DNA from: Thiodiazotropha sp040793985
GTDB lineage: Bacteria; Pseudomonadota; Gammaproteobacteria; Chromatiales; Chromatiaceae
DNA length: 64,000 nucleotides
Assembly (NCBI GenBank): GCA_040793985.1
Contig: JBFNJI010000046.1
Location: 1 to 64,000 of the forward strand
Direction: 5' to 3'
This document shows positions 51,609 to 59,949 of the stretch, one piece after another; positions within the stretch are counted from its first letter, which is position 1, and each line of letters opens with the position of its first letter. The position numbers and the translations under genes were made by a program. The notes beneath the pieces are model-generated. The model made no database searches, had not been told where the DNA came from, and was given only the letters and a program-made list of their open reading frames with translations.

Positions 51609-52256
51609 ATGATCGAAAACGTCTCCATTTTCGCCGGTATGGCACCAAGTGACATTGCACTGATTGAACAGCGGATGGTTCGCAGGACCTATCCGAGAAA
51701 CACTATTATTCTTTCCGAAGGGGATAACAGTGATTCACTCTATGTCATTCTCAGTGGCAGAGTGAAAGTCTATTTGAATGATGAAAACGGCAAGGAAGCG
51801 ATTATCAACTATCAGGAAGAGGGTGAGTATTTCGGCGAGCTCTCTCTGATCGATGACTACAAAAGATCGGCATCGATCATGACCATGGTTAAGTCGACCG
51901 TAGCGATTATGTCGAAGCAGGCCTTTCATCAGGTGGTAAAGAGCAATCCCGATATAGCTATTCATCTGTTGAAGGACATGGTGCACAGGGTGAGAACCCT
52001 GACCGATGAAGTCAAAAGCCTGGCCCTTTCGGATGTCTATGGACGCTTGAGCAAGACTCTGATGAGCCTGGCAACTGAGCGTGATGACGGTCAACTGGTT
52101 ATCGAAGGGCACGTAACCCAACAGGAACTCGCAAACCGGATTGGCGCATCGCGGGAGATGGTGTGCCGCATCTTCAAGGACCTTGTGAAGGGTGGCTATA
52201 TTACCACCAGTTCCAATCAATTCACGATCAATAAACAGCTGCCAGCCCGCTACTGA
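51609..52256 (+). CDS. Crp/Fnr-family regulator, cAMP-binding type
   Basis: 215 residues. Cyclic-nucleotide-binding barrel (about 10-125) with GEYFGELSLIDDYKRSASI: FGEL and RSA correspond to the cAMP phosphate and base contacts of E. coli Crp. The C-terminal helix-turn-helix has the recognition helix SREMVCRIFKDL, matching SRETVGRILKML in Crp (Arg, Glu and Arg kept), so a TGTGA-type half-site is expected. No cysteines for an Fe-S cluster as in FNR. Divergent from a CHASE2 adenylate cyclase. Confidence 0.92.
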   Translation: MIENVSIFAGMAPSDIALIEQRMVRRTYPRNTIILSEGDNSDSLYVILSGRVKVYLNDENGKEAIINYQEEGEYFGELSLIDDYKRSASIMTMVKSTVAIMSKQAFHQVVKSNPDIAIHLLKDMVHRVRTLTDEVKSLALSDVYGRLSKTLMSLATERDDGQLVIEGHVTQQELANRIGASREMVCRIFKDLVKGGYITTSSNQFTINKQLPARY

Positions 52257-52503
52257 TACAGCGGCCTCTGAAACAGTTTTCCCGATGCATAGACGGTGAT
52301 GCGATCTGCGCCACCGTCTCACGATTCTGCAAACCGCTACACGTACATAAGGTGAATACCGCGCTGCGGTGACAGCCTGCAGCGGTTAGGATATCACTTT
52401 CGAGCAGATGCATTCGGGAGTCATCGCACCGAGCAGGTGCAGATACGCGGTTAGTTCATGGCCGCACAAATTCCGATGAGATCCCAGGTGCGACGGGGAT
52501 CTG

Positions 52504-53928
52504 CTAGCTGGAGTCGATTTGATTGGTGTCGGTAGTTTCGGAGTCGGGAAAACCGACACCGGGATTGAGGATTAGATGGGGGTCGAACTGCCGTTTTACG
52601 GCGCGCATCAGATTCAGTGAGACCGCATCGATCTCCTGTGCCACAAACTGGCGTTTGACCACGCCGATTCCATGTTCACCCGAGAGAGTGCCACCTAGTC
52701 TCAATACCAGTTCGAAAAGTGATTTGAGACAGTAATCACCTGCCTCCACCTGTTTCGGATCATCTGGATTCAGCAGTAGATTGACATGGATGTTGCCATT
52801 GCCTGCATGACCAAAATTAACGATGGTGATACCGCTCTCCCGGGAGAGATTCTGCAGGGATTCGATCAACTTGGGGATATGTGATACGGGTACCACTATA
52901 TCTTCATTGATCTTCTTCGGTGCAATATTCCTCAAGGCCGGGGAGAGTGCCTTGCGAGTTTTCCAAAGCCGCGCCACCTCTTCCTGGGTCTCTGCTGTAT
53001 GTATCTCCACCAGGCCATCCACTTGTGCCGCCCTGGCCAAGGCTGCGGCATCATGTTTAATACTCTGTTCAGTGCCGTCAATCTCGATCATCAGCAGTGC
53101 GCCTACCCGGTTGTCGAGTTGCAGGTCGGAAAAATCTCTGACCATTTCCAGTGCCGCACCATCCATGAACTCCAGGGCGCAAGGCGTGACGGCTTGACGC
53201 ATGATCGAAGAGACGGCGTTCGCCGCACTGTGAATGTCCCTGTAACAGGCTTGCAGGGTTCGCTTGGTTTGCGGTTTTGGGGTGAGCTTGAGTGTGGCTT
53301 CGGTAATGATCGCCAGGGTGCCTTCGGATCCGATCAAGAGGCGGGTGAGGTCGTAACCGACGACCCCCTTGGTCGTCCTCACACCCGTAGTAATGGTATC
53401 GCCGCAACCTGTCACCGCCTTCAGGCCGAGGGTGTTCTCCCGGGGTGTGCCATACTTTACCGCACGCGGGCCTGCCGAGTTGTAAGCAAGATTTCCCCCG
53501 ATGGTACAGACCGCCGCACTGGTGGGGTCCGGTGGCCAGAAGAACCCCTCCTTTCCCAAACTCTCCTGAAGTTGCTTGTTGGTGACGCCCGGTTCGACCC
53601 TGGCCAGCCGATTGTCCACATCGATTTCGAGGACACGGTTCATGCGTTCAAGGGAGAGAACAATACCACCCTGCTGGGGTACGGTGGCGCCGGTTGTGCC
53701 GGTACCCTTGCCCCGGACAATCAACGGTATCCTTCGTTGATGGCAGAGTCGTGCGACCGCCGCAACCTGTTCATGCTCCGTGGCAAACAACACCGCCTCC
53801 GGTGTGGCTTGAAGCCGGCTGTTGTCATAGCCGTAGGGCAGACAGTCGGCGGGATCGGTGAACAATCCATGATCGCCGACAATTGCCTTGAACTGTCTGA
53901 TGAGGTGTTTGTCGAGATGGGAGTTCAA
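52504..53928 (-). CDS. FAD-linked oxidase (glycolate/D-lactate dehydrogenase GlcD-like)
   Basis: A soluble flavoenzyme of 474 residues in the VAO/GlcD family. FAD-binding domain (about 40-220: RIPLIVRGKGTGTTGATVPQ then QGGIVLSL, TIGGNLAYNSAGPRAVKYGT, GYDLTRLLIGSEGTLAIIT) and C-terminal substrate domain (FGHAGNGNIHVN, GTLSGEHGIGVVKR). It begins 3 bp before the stop of the DolP-like gene on the same strand and so belongs to that transcript. Glycolate oxidase would process RuBisCO's oxygenation by-product, but no GlcE/GlcF subunit is nearby; D-lactate or 2-hydroxyacid oxidation is equally possible. Confidence 0.92.
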   Translation of the reverse strand: MNSHLDKHLIRQFKAIVGDHGLFTDPADCLPYGYDNSRLQATPEAVLFATEHEQVAAVARLCHQRRIPLIVRGKGTGTTGATVPQQGGIVLSLERMNRVLEIDVDNRLARVEPGVTNKQLQESLGKEGFFWPPDPTSAAVCTIGGNLAYNSAGPRAVKYGTPRENTLGLKAVTGCGDTITTGVRTTKGVVGYDLTRLLIGSEGTLAIITEATLKLTPKPQTKRTLQACYRDIHSAANAVSSIMRQAVTPCALEFMDGAALEMVRDFSDLQLDNRVGALLMIEIDGTEQSIKHDAAALARAAQVDGLVEIHTAETQEEVARLWKTRKALSPALRNIAPKKINEDIVVPVSHIPKLIESLQNLSRESGITIVNFGHAGNGNIHVNLLLNPDDPKQVEAGDYCLKSLFELVLRLGGTLSGEHGIGVVKRQFVAQEIDAVSLNLMRAVKRQFDPHLILNPGVGFPDSETTDTNQIDSS

Positions 53929-53931
53929 GAT

Positions 53932-54513
53932 TCAGATATATTCAAAGACGCGTACCACGCGACGAACTCCACTGATATGACGAACTACCTCGGTGACCGC
54001 GTCCGCCTCTTTCTTGGTGATCAATCCCAAGAGAAATACCGCTCCCCTTTCAGTCACCACTTTCACCCTTAGAGGGTCGAAATCCGGTAGCTTGATCTTC
54101 GCAAGCCTGACCTTGACCTCTGTAGTCAGGGCAACATCACGGCTGTTTTCAACCAGGGTCGAGGTGCTGCCGATCTCGATTTCGTTCACCACCCGGCGTA
54201 CCCGATCGATGCTCGATGCCAACTGTTCGGCCTTGCTGCGCAGGGATTCGTCGGCGGCCTGGCCGGTGAGCAGTACTACCAGGTTATAGCTGGTGACATG
54301 AATGCTGCTTTGCTGTTTGAATCTGGAATCATTACTCATCAGGTCATAGGCTTTGAGTTCGATACTCTGGTCCTCGACGATGGTCCCTGTGGTGCGCCTG
54401 TCGTGGGCGACCGCCGCCGTAGCGGCAGCCCCCCCCACGACGGCTGCAGTACAGCCTTGCAGGATAAGTACGCTGATGCAGAGTGCGAGCAGTGATGCGA
54501 ATTTTTGATGCAT
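53932..54513 (-). CDS. dolP: BON-domain lipoprotein, DolP/YraP-like
   Basis: A 193-residue outer-membrane-associated lipoprotein: signal with lipobox LQGC (Cys21), a Gly/Ala-rich linker, then two BON domains (about 50-115 and 120-190), each with a VxGxVxxxxxxxxxxxxV step, e.g. VLLTGQAADESLRSKAEQLA and VFLLGLITKKEADAVTEVVR. DolP guards outer-membrane integrity in E. coli. Order lpoA-yraN-diaA-dolP is the E. coli order, which supports the name. Confidence 0.9.
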   Translation of the reverse strand: MHQKFASLLALCISVLILQGCTAAVVGGAAATAAVAHDRRTTGTIVEDQSIELKAYDLMSNDSRFKQQSSIHVTSYNLVVLLTGQAADESLRSKAEQLASSIDRVRRVVNEIEIGSTSTLVENSRDVALTTEVKVRLAKIKLPDFDPLRVKVVTERGAVFLLGLITKKEADAVTEVVRHISGVRRVVRVFEYI

Positions 54514-54561
54514 GACCTTCCTCAGATAAAAATAACCTTAATTTTGGAGCTGCCTCATAGC

Positions 54562-55149
54562 CTAGCTACCGAGTAACTGATGGTCCACAAGGTCGCAGAG
54601 GCAATGGATAATCAACAGATGGGTCTCTTGTATACGTGCCGTGACATCCGATGGGACGCGGATTTCGACATCCCCCGGCGCTAGGAGTTTCACCATTTCG
54701 CCACCGTCGCGGCCGGTCAGTGCAACAACGTTCATATCGCGCTCATGCGCTGAAAGGACAGCACGGTTTACATTCGCCGAATTTCCACTGGTAGAGATCG
54801 CCAGCAACAGGTCGTTTGGCTGGCCCAGGGCTTCGATCTGCCGAGAAAATATTGTGGAGAAATCGGTGTCGTTGGCGATCGAGGTAACCGTCGAACTGTC
54901 GGTTGTAAGTGCGATGGCGGGCAGGCCGGGGCGGTCCCGCTCATATCGGTTGAGCATCTCCGAAGAGAAGTGCTGGGCATCCCCCGCCGAACCGCCATTG
55001 CCGCAACTCAGTATTTTATTGCCTTCGAGCAGGCGATTGAATATCAGTTCGGCTGCATCGGCGATGGCTTGCGTCACCAGTGGCAGGGCATCGATCTTGG
55101 TCTGGATGCTCTGATTGAAGAGCTCCTGGATTCGTTTTATGTTGGACAT
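54562..55149 (-). CDS. diaA: SIS-domain protein, DiaA-like
   Basis: 195 residues with one SIS domain: GNKILSCGNGGSAGDAQHFS, DLLLAISTSGNSANVNRAVL, and the RDMNVVALTGRDGG step. Could be DiaA (regulator of DnaA-oriC initiation) or GmhA (phosphoheptose isomerase), which are homologous. Its place between yraN and dolP, as in E. coli, favours DiaA. 34 bp from yraN. Confidence 0.88.
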   Translation of the reverse strand: MSNIKRIQELFNQSIQTKIDALPLVTQAIADAAELIFNRLLEGNKILSCGNGGSAGDAQHFSSEMLNRYERDRPGLPAIALTTDSSTVTSIANDTDFSTIFSRQIEALGQPNDLLLAISTSGNSANVNRAVLSAHERDMNVVALTGRDGGEMVKLLAPGDVEIRVPSDVTARIQETHLLIIHCLCDLVDHQLLGS

Positions 55150-55183
55150 CTATTTCGCAGCCCCTTGGCTTCTTGACATAGGG

Positions 55184-55546
55184 TTACCAGGCGACCTGAA
55201 TCGCATTCTTTATCCACTCGATGGGTGCAGATTCCGAACCGTTGAGAGCGATGACATCAAAACGACAGGCGGTGTCCAGCCGTTTCACCTGAAGGTAACG
55301 ATTCGCGGTGGCGAGCAGTTTACGCTGTTTGCTCGGTGTCACCGTCTCCAATGCGCGGCCGTAGTCGTTTGTTTGCCGAAAGCGAACCTCGACAAAGACC
55401 AGTGTATCAGCCTCTCTCATCACCAGGTCAAGCTCTCCCGCCTTACAGCGAAAATTGCGCTCGACAAGCTTAAGTCCCCGTCCTTGTAGAAAAGCAAGTG
55501 CCTGTTGCTCTGCCTGTTGACCAAACTCAAGATGTCTGGCGATCAT
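55184..55546 (-). CDS. yraN: YraN family (UPF0102) nuclease-fold protein
   Basis: 120 residues: ARHLEFGQQAEQQALAFLQG, then NFRCKAGELDLVMREADTLV and FVEVRFRQTNDYGRALETVT. The E-E-V-R-x-R pattern and D-L-V position correspond to an endonuclease-like fold (PD-(D/E)XK-like); the biological role is unknown. Its start overlaps the stop of lpoA by four bases (ATGA). Confidence 0.95.
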   Translation of the reverse strand: MIARHLEFGQQAEQQALAFLQGRGLKLVERNFRCKAGELDLVMREADTLVFVEVRFRQTNDYGRALETVTPSKQRKLLATANRYLQVKRLDTACRFDVIALNGSESAPIEWIKNAIQVAW

Positions 55547-57540
55547 CGCCGGGGGTCCGCCGGTGCCAGCTTGTAGTCGGTTACCGGTGGCAGATCAGGC
55601 GTCTGCTGGAAAGCCTCTTCCGCAGGCTGTGGATCAAATGTTGTCTGGTCGCTGCTGCCGAACCGGCCCAGACGCGGGGCGTAGCCGCTGACCTTCGCCA
55701 TGCCGCTCTCCATATCCGCCCAGGCAAGGAGTCTGTGGATGCGGTTATTCTGATCCAGGTAGAGGGTACCGCTCTTGCCACTGAACATACGGTCTGGTTC
55801 AGTCTGCATCTGCTGCAGCTGAGTCAGCAGGTTGTAACTGTCGATGCCCATTGCATAGAGCCGGGCATAGCGTCCCTTGACGCCTGGTATCAGCCTCTCC
55901 AGGTTGTTCCGCGACAGCGGTCCCCCCTGGCCCTCTTCAAACAGCCAAGGCGTATCGACGAAACTTATTTTACCCAGGTCCCGATCGAGTTCCTGCTGTG
56001 CCACGCCGGTGTAGATATGGGAGGTGGAGAGAATCGGCAGGCTCCCCGCGTGGAAGAATTTAAGTTGTGGCCGCAGTTGCCTCGCCTTCTGCGGGCGTGC
56101 TGCGAGAAAAATGAAGTCGGCATCCTTGCGGGCACGGGATTCCGACTCCAACTGGCGTCCCAGCAATTTCTTCAGGGCATGACTCCTGGCCTCGCTTTCG
56201 TTGATATTGAGCAGCATGCGAATCGGTACCGAGAAGTCGTTTTCATGGGCATTGTAGGGTTGCTGTTCCATCACCTGGCCACCCAGTGTGATCCAGCGTT
56301 CATGAAAACTGCCAGCGATACGCGCTCCCCACTCTCCGGATGGCGTCAAGATCAAGGCCGTCCTGTGGCCTTCGAGCCAGGCACGCTCCGCAATCTGTCG
56401 TGCCTCATCTTCGGGGGCGAGGCCGAATTGAAACAGGTTCGGGTGGGTGAGTTCTGAATCATCGACCTGATTCAGCGCCAACACGGGGTGATCCAGATAC
56501 TCCAGACTCAACAACATCCTGACCGCATCCTTGTTCAGGGGGCCAACAACCATTTTCGCACCCTGCAGAATTGCCTGCTGATAGATATGCAGGACATCCT
56601 TCAGTTCGCTGCTGTCATAAAACTGCAGGCTTGGTCGCTGTGTCGGAGGCTGCTGATACCAGGCTGCCATCAGCCCGTCTCGCACCGCCGCCGCCACCTT
56701 GGCGTAGGGTCCGCTGCGGGGGAGCATGACTGCGATATGGTCTTCACTGCTGAAACCCTGCTGTTCCAGGTATCCTGCGAGCAAGGTCTGCAATGCAGGG
56801 TGCTGCGGAAATTGCTCCCGCCACGCTGCGAGCATGCTGCTCAGTTCAGTCGGATCGGTTAGCTGCAGTTTGATGACCTTGGCAAGTTCCATCCAGCCTA
56901 TCAAGGTGGCTGGCGGTGGTGGTTGCAACATGCTGAGTGCGGTGTCTGTCATGCTGGACAGGGTCTGTACCAGCAACTGCTGCGATTCCAGGCGTGACTC
57001 AGCATCATCCTCGAACAGCAGATCGAGGACATCGAGTTCACGGGCGCTTTCCAGCAGGTTTCCCGACAGGCGGAATATCTCCGCCATGTTCCTGTGATAG
57101 TGACGGCGCAGAATCGGCGGTGCATCGACACCGGGTGCCGGCTCCATCAGATCAAGTGCCTGTTCGATGTCTCCTTCCGATACCGCAATCTCGGTACGCA
57201 ACATGCGCCATTTCAGGGTGAAGTCGGGGTCGCTGTCATAGGACTGCAACTGCTCAGCCAGCATTCTGCTCCTTGCCTGGTCGCCGGCCTTTAGCCAGTA
57301 TTCCGCCGCTTCCAGCGTGAGCCACTCGCGTTGCGGTGATGCACTCTCCACCGCGAGGGACTCGAGGCGCTCGGCGGCGGCGGCGAAATCGCCGCTCTCC
57401 AGCATGAGATCGATCTGTAGCCTAACCTGGGGAGGTAATTCCGTGGGTTCGTAGGTGCTAACCTTGGGTGCCGTGGTACAGCCCTGTATCGCCAGAAGCA
57501 GTGCGGCAGATAACAGCAGTAGGAGTCGATCAATTTGCAT
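55543..57540 (-). CDS. lpoA: Penicillin-binding protein activator LpoA
   Basis: An outer-membrane lipoprotein that activates PBP1A for peptidoglycan growth. 665 residues from the ATG at 57540, where a lipoprotein signal begins (RLLLLLSAALLLAIQGC, lipobox IQGC); a longer start at 57573 is less likely. N-terminal TPR-like helices (about 30-290; LESGDFAAAAERLESLAVES) and C-terminal periplasmic-binding fold (about 300-660; HIAVMLPRSGPYAKVAAAVR, LEGHRTALILTPSGEWGARI, then AGSFHERW). Precedes yraN-diaA-dolP, and faces rsmI divergently, the same as E. coli. Confidence 0.93.
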   Translation of the reverse strand: MQIDRLLLLLSAALLLAIQGCTTAPKVSTYEPTELPPQVRLQIDLMLESGDFAAAAERLESLAVESASPQREWLTLEAAEYWLKAGDQARSRMLAEQLQSYDSDPDFTLKWRMLRTEIAVSEGDIEQALDLMEPAPGVDAPPILRRHYHRNMAEIFRLSGNLLESARELDVLDLLFEDDAESRLESQQLLVQTLSSMTDTALSMLQPPPPATLIGWMELAKVIKLQLTDPTELSSMLAAWREQFPQHPALQTLLAGYLEQQGFSSEDHIAVMLPRSGPYAKVAAAVRDGLMAAWYQQPPTQRPSLQFYDSSELKDVLHIYQQAILQGAKMVVGPLNKDAVRMLLSLEYLDHPVLALNQVDDSELTHPNLFQFGLAPEDEARQIAERAWLEGHRTALILTPSGEWGARIAGSFHERWITLGGQVMEQQPYNAHENDFSVPIRMLLNINESEARSHALKKLLGRQLESESRARKDADFIFLAARPQKARQLRPQLKFFHAGSLPILSTSHIYTGVAQQELDRDLGKISFVDTPWLFEEGQGGPLSRNNLERLIPGVKGRYARLYAMGIDSYNLLTQLQQMQTEPDRMFSGKSGTLYLDQNNRIHRLLAWADMESGMAKVSGYAPRLGRFGSSDQTTFDPQPAEEAFQQTPDLPPVTDYKLAPADPRR

Positions 57541-57591
57541 GGTCTGGTTTCTGTGGCAGGATTGTGAGTCCATTCTACATCAGGAACAGTC

Positions 57592-58446
57592 GTGTCAAAG
57601 GGCGTACTTTACGTTGTTGCCACACCGATCGGCAATCTCGAGGATATTTCACAGCGTGCATTGCAGACATTGCGTCGAGTCGATCTGATTGCTGCTGAGG
57701 ATACGCGGCATACCCGCCCACTACTAAAACACTACGGCATCGATACGCCACTGCGCGCGTTCCATCAATATAACGAGCATGCACAACTGGAGCAGTTGTT
57801 GCAAAGCTTGGATGCCGGGCAGTCGATCGCCCTGGTCTCCGATGCGGGTACGCCGCTGATCAGCGATCCGGGATTCCCCTTGGTAAGGGAGTTGATAGCG
57901 CGGGGAGGAGAAGTGGTCCCTGTGCCCGGTGCCAGCGCTTTGGTCTGTGCCCTTTCCGCGGCCGGTCTTCCCACCGACAGGTTCCTGTTTCTCGGTTTTC
58001 CGCCGCGCCAGGCAAAGCAGCGCCTCTCCTGGCTGCGAACCCTTTCCCACGAGGCGGCGACATTGGTGTTTTATGAGTCGAGTCACCGTGTGGTCGATTC
58101 ACTCTCCGATATGCGTCGGGCCTTCGGTCCCGAACGGGAGTGTGTCATTGCGCGGGAGCTGACCAAGCTGCATGAGACCATCCTCAGAGGCAGCCTGGAG
58201 CTGCTGATCGAGGTTCTGCAGCAGGATAGGGATCAACGTAAAGGCGAGTTCGTCATCCTCGTCAGAGGGTCGAATGAGGAATCCGGCGAGCGCGTCGAGG
58301 TCGATGTTGAGCAAATGCTGGTCACGCTATTGGTGGAACTACCTCTCAAACAAGCCGTCTCATTAGCATCCAAGATCTCGGGCCATAAAAAAAATATACT
58401 CTATAAACAGGCACTTAAGATCTCCGAAGCCAAAGATGTGAAGTGA
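57592..58446 (+). CDS. rsmI: 16S rRNA (cytidine1402-2'-O)-methyltransferase
   Basis: Methylates the 2'-O of C1402 in 16S rRNA using SAM; a tetrapyrrole-methylase fold. 284 residues from a GTG start with CAGGA eight bases upstream. Motifs: LYVVATPIGNLEDISQRALQ, LIAAEDTRHTRPLLKHYG, LVSDAGTPLISDPGFPLVRE, and PGASALVCALSAAGLPTDRF. Faces lpoA divergently across about 50 bp, as in E. coli. Confidence 0.97.
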   Translation: MSKGVLYVVATPIGNLEDISQRALQTLRRVDLIAAEDTRHTRPLLKHYGIDTPLRAFHQYNEHAQLEQLLQSLDAGQSIALVSDAGTPLISDPGFPLVRELIARGGEVVPVPGASALVCALSAAGLPTDRFLFLGFPPRQAKQRLSWLRTLSHEAATLVFYESSHRVVDSLSDMRRAFGPERECVIARELTKLHETILRGSLELLIEVLQQDRDQRKGEFVILVRGSNEESGERVEVDVEQMLVTLLVELPLKQAVSLASKISGHKKNILYKQALKISEAKDVK

Positions 58447-58516
58447 TGCCAGGTTATTTGCGCATTTCTTTACAATAATTAGCGGTTAGTAGCGTTCAAT
58501 TTTTCGTTGCGTCGCC

Positions 58517-59137
58517 ATGCACAGAGTCTATTTTCTTACAGTTTGGTTGTTTCTGACAGCATGCTCGTCGAGCCTGCTGGCCGGCAATGACCTGGAATTC
58601 GCTCCCTTCGCCGGGCAAAGGTTCGGCGGCTCCTTCGAGCTGGACTCGGACTACAGTCGCATGGATGTCGATAATTCTAACGACTGGGGCTTTACCATCA
58701 GCCAGGCCGCCTCCGATACGACGCGGTACGAGTTTCTCTACAGCCACCAGGATTCGTCGCTCGCCGACACCACCGATCCCGACAACGCCTTCGACCTCGA
58801 CATTCACTATGTCCATCTGGGCGGTACGGTTGATGTCCATACCCTCAATTACCGGAAAGAGAAGATCACACCCTATATCACCGGTGGCCTCGGGATGACC
58901 ATCATGAATCCTTCTCACAGAGGCTATGAGGATGAAACCCGATTCTCACTCAGTGTCGGTGGCGGTTTGAAGTGGTATCCCACGGAGCGGCTCGGCATAC
59001 GTTTTGAGATGCGCGGCTACAGCACCCTCATCGATTCCAATGAAACCCTGTTCTGCGATGCCGGATGCAGCTTGCAGATAGAGGGCGATGCCTTTCCCCA
59101 ATTCGAAACCAATCTGGGTCTGATATTCAGTTTCTGA
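58517..59137 (+). CDS. Outer-membrane beta-barrel protein
   Basis: 206 residues with a signal peptide (VYFLTVWLFLTACSSSLLAG, cut near LLA-GN; TACS also resembles a lipobox). The mature part consists of alternating strands (SFELDSDYSRMDVDNSNDWG, ITPYITGGLGMTIMNPS, FSLSVGGGLKWYPTERLG, IRFEMRGYSTLIDSN) that form an eight-strand OmpW/OmpX-like barrel, ending with Phe (NLGLIFSF) as barrel proteins do. The Cys pair (FCDAGC) in a late loop is unusual. Function unknown. Confidence 0.82.
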   Translation: MHRVYFLTVWLFLTACSSSLLAGNDLEFAPFAGQRFGGSFELDSDYSRMDVDNSNDWGFTISQAASDTTRYEFLYSHQDSSLADTTDPDNAFDLDIHYVHLGGTVDVHTLNYRKEKITPYITGGLGMTIMNPSHRGYEDETRFSLSVGGGLKWYPTERLGIRFEMRGYSTLIDSNETLFCDAGCSLQIEGDAFPQFETNLGLIFSF

Positions 59138-59161
59138 TTCTCTTGCGGTTATCCCGGACCC

Positions 59162-59176
59162 GTTGACAGGCTCTAG
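59162..59176. repeat. Possible solo terminus of the 5459 MITE-like element
   Basis: On the minus strand reads CTAGAGCCTGTCAAC, similar to the element end CTAGGGCCTGTTAAC. No mirrored partner end visible nearby. Confidence 0.25.
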
Positions 59177-59202
59177 TCAATCCTCTGGTGCAGGCGGTAT
59201 AT

Positions 59203-59230
59203 AAAAAACCCTCTCGGTTAGGAGAGGGTT
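59203..59230 (-). terminator. Rho-independent terminator for the Hsp20 gene
   Basis: Stem AACCCTCTC / GAGAGGGTT around GGTTAG, which on the minus strand is followed by TTTTTTAT. It ends the Hsp20 transcript and may also stop the plus-strand barrel gene. Confidence 0.85.
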
Positions 59231-59263
59231 CTTAAACAGCGTCGTCCATAAAGACTCACTGCC

Positions 59264-59707
59264 TCAATGGGTCACCTCGATGCGTTTCGGCTGTTTTCCC
59301 TCTGTTTTCGGGATGATGACCTCAATCACGCCATCCTTGCCATTTGCTTCGACAGCATCTGCATTGGTGTTGTCAGGCAGCGAGAAACGACGATAGAAAA
59401 CGCCATGAGAGCGTTCGATGCGTTTGAAGTTGTCTCTCTCCTCCTTCTCTTCAAACCTGCGTTCACCGCGGATCGTCAACACACCATGCTCCATGGTGAC
59501 CTCGATATCTTCAGGTTTTACACCTGGAATATCAGCTCGGATAACATACCTTGTATCCTCTTCCTTGATATCGACCGCCGGTGCCCACTCACCTCCCACC
59601 ACGCGAGAGGTATCATCTTCTCGATGCAGGAGCGGGTGGAACGCACGGTCAAGTTCCTGACGCCAATCTTCCAGTGTGCGCCATGGGTCGTAACGTGTGA
59701 TGTTCAT
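59264..59707 (-). CDS. Hsp20 small heat-shock protein
   Basis: 147 residues: an N-terminal part (YDPWRTLEDWRQELDRAFHP) and an alpha-crystallin domain (about 42-140; WAPAVDIKEEDTRYVIRADI then PGVKPEDIEVTMEHGVLTIR, and KEERDNFKRIERSHGVFYRR), with the A-x-x-x-n-G-v-l/IEVIIPK step near the end. An ATP-independent chaperone that holds unfolded proteins. AGGAGG is seven bases before the ATG. A sigma-32-like promoter lies upstream. Confidence 0.97.
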   Translation of the reverse strand: MNITRYDPWRTLEDWRQELDRAFHPLLHREDDTSRVVGGEWAPAVDIKEEDTRYVIRADIPGVKPEDIEVTMEHGVLTIRGERRFEEKEERDNFKRIERSHGVFYRRFSLPDNTNADAVEANGKDGVIEVIIPKTEGKQPKRIEVTH

Positions 59708-59743
59708 GATTTACCTCCTATAAACTACCCGTTCCTACTATAA

Positions 59744-59772
59744 ATATGGTCCCGGTCGAGGGGTTTTTCAAT
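59744..59772 (-). promoter_or_regulatory. Candidate sigma-32 (heat-shock) promoter of Hsp20
   Basis: On the minus strand ATTGAAA, a 14-base spacer, then GACCATAT, close to the sigma-32 consensus CTTGAAA-N(11-16)-CCCCATNT. About 37 bp upstream of the Hsp20 ATG. Confidence 0.6.
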
Positions 59773-59949
59773 ACCTCGAAGCGGGCTCTTGTCATTCCCT
59801 GGTACGGGTTTCAAGTTATTGATAAGTATGAAGTAAAATTGGCTTGTTCGGGGCGGGGTCTTGCCGTTCCAGGAGCTGATCCCATGTCCTCTTCGATCAA
59901 TGCGGGATTGCCGCCGCGCACTCAACCGGTTCGATCTCCGATCGTGGTT

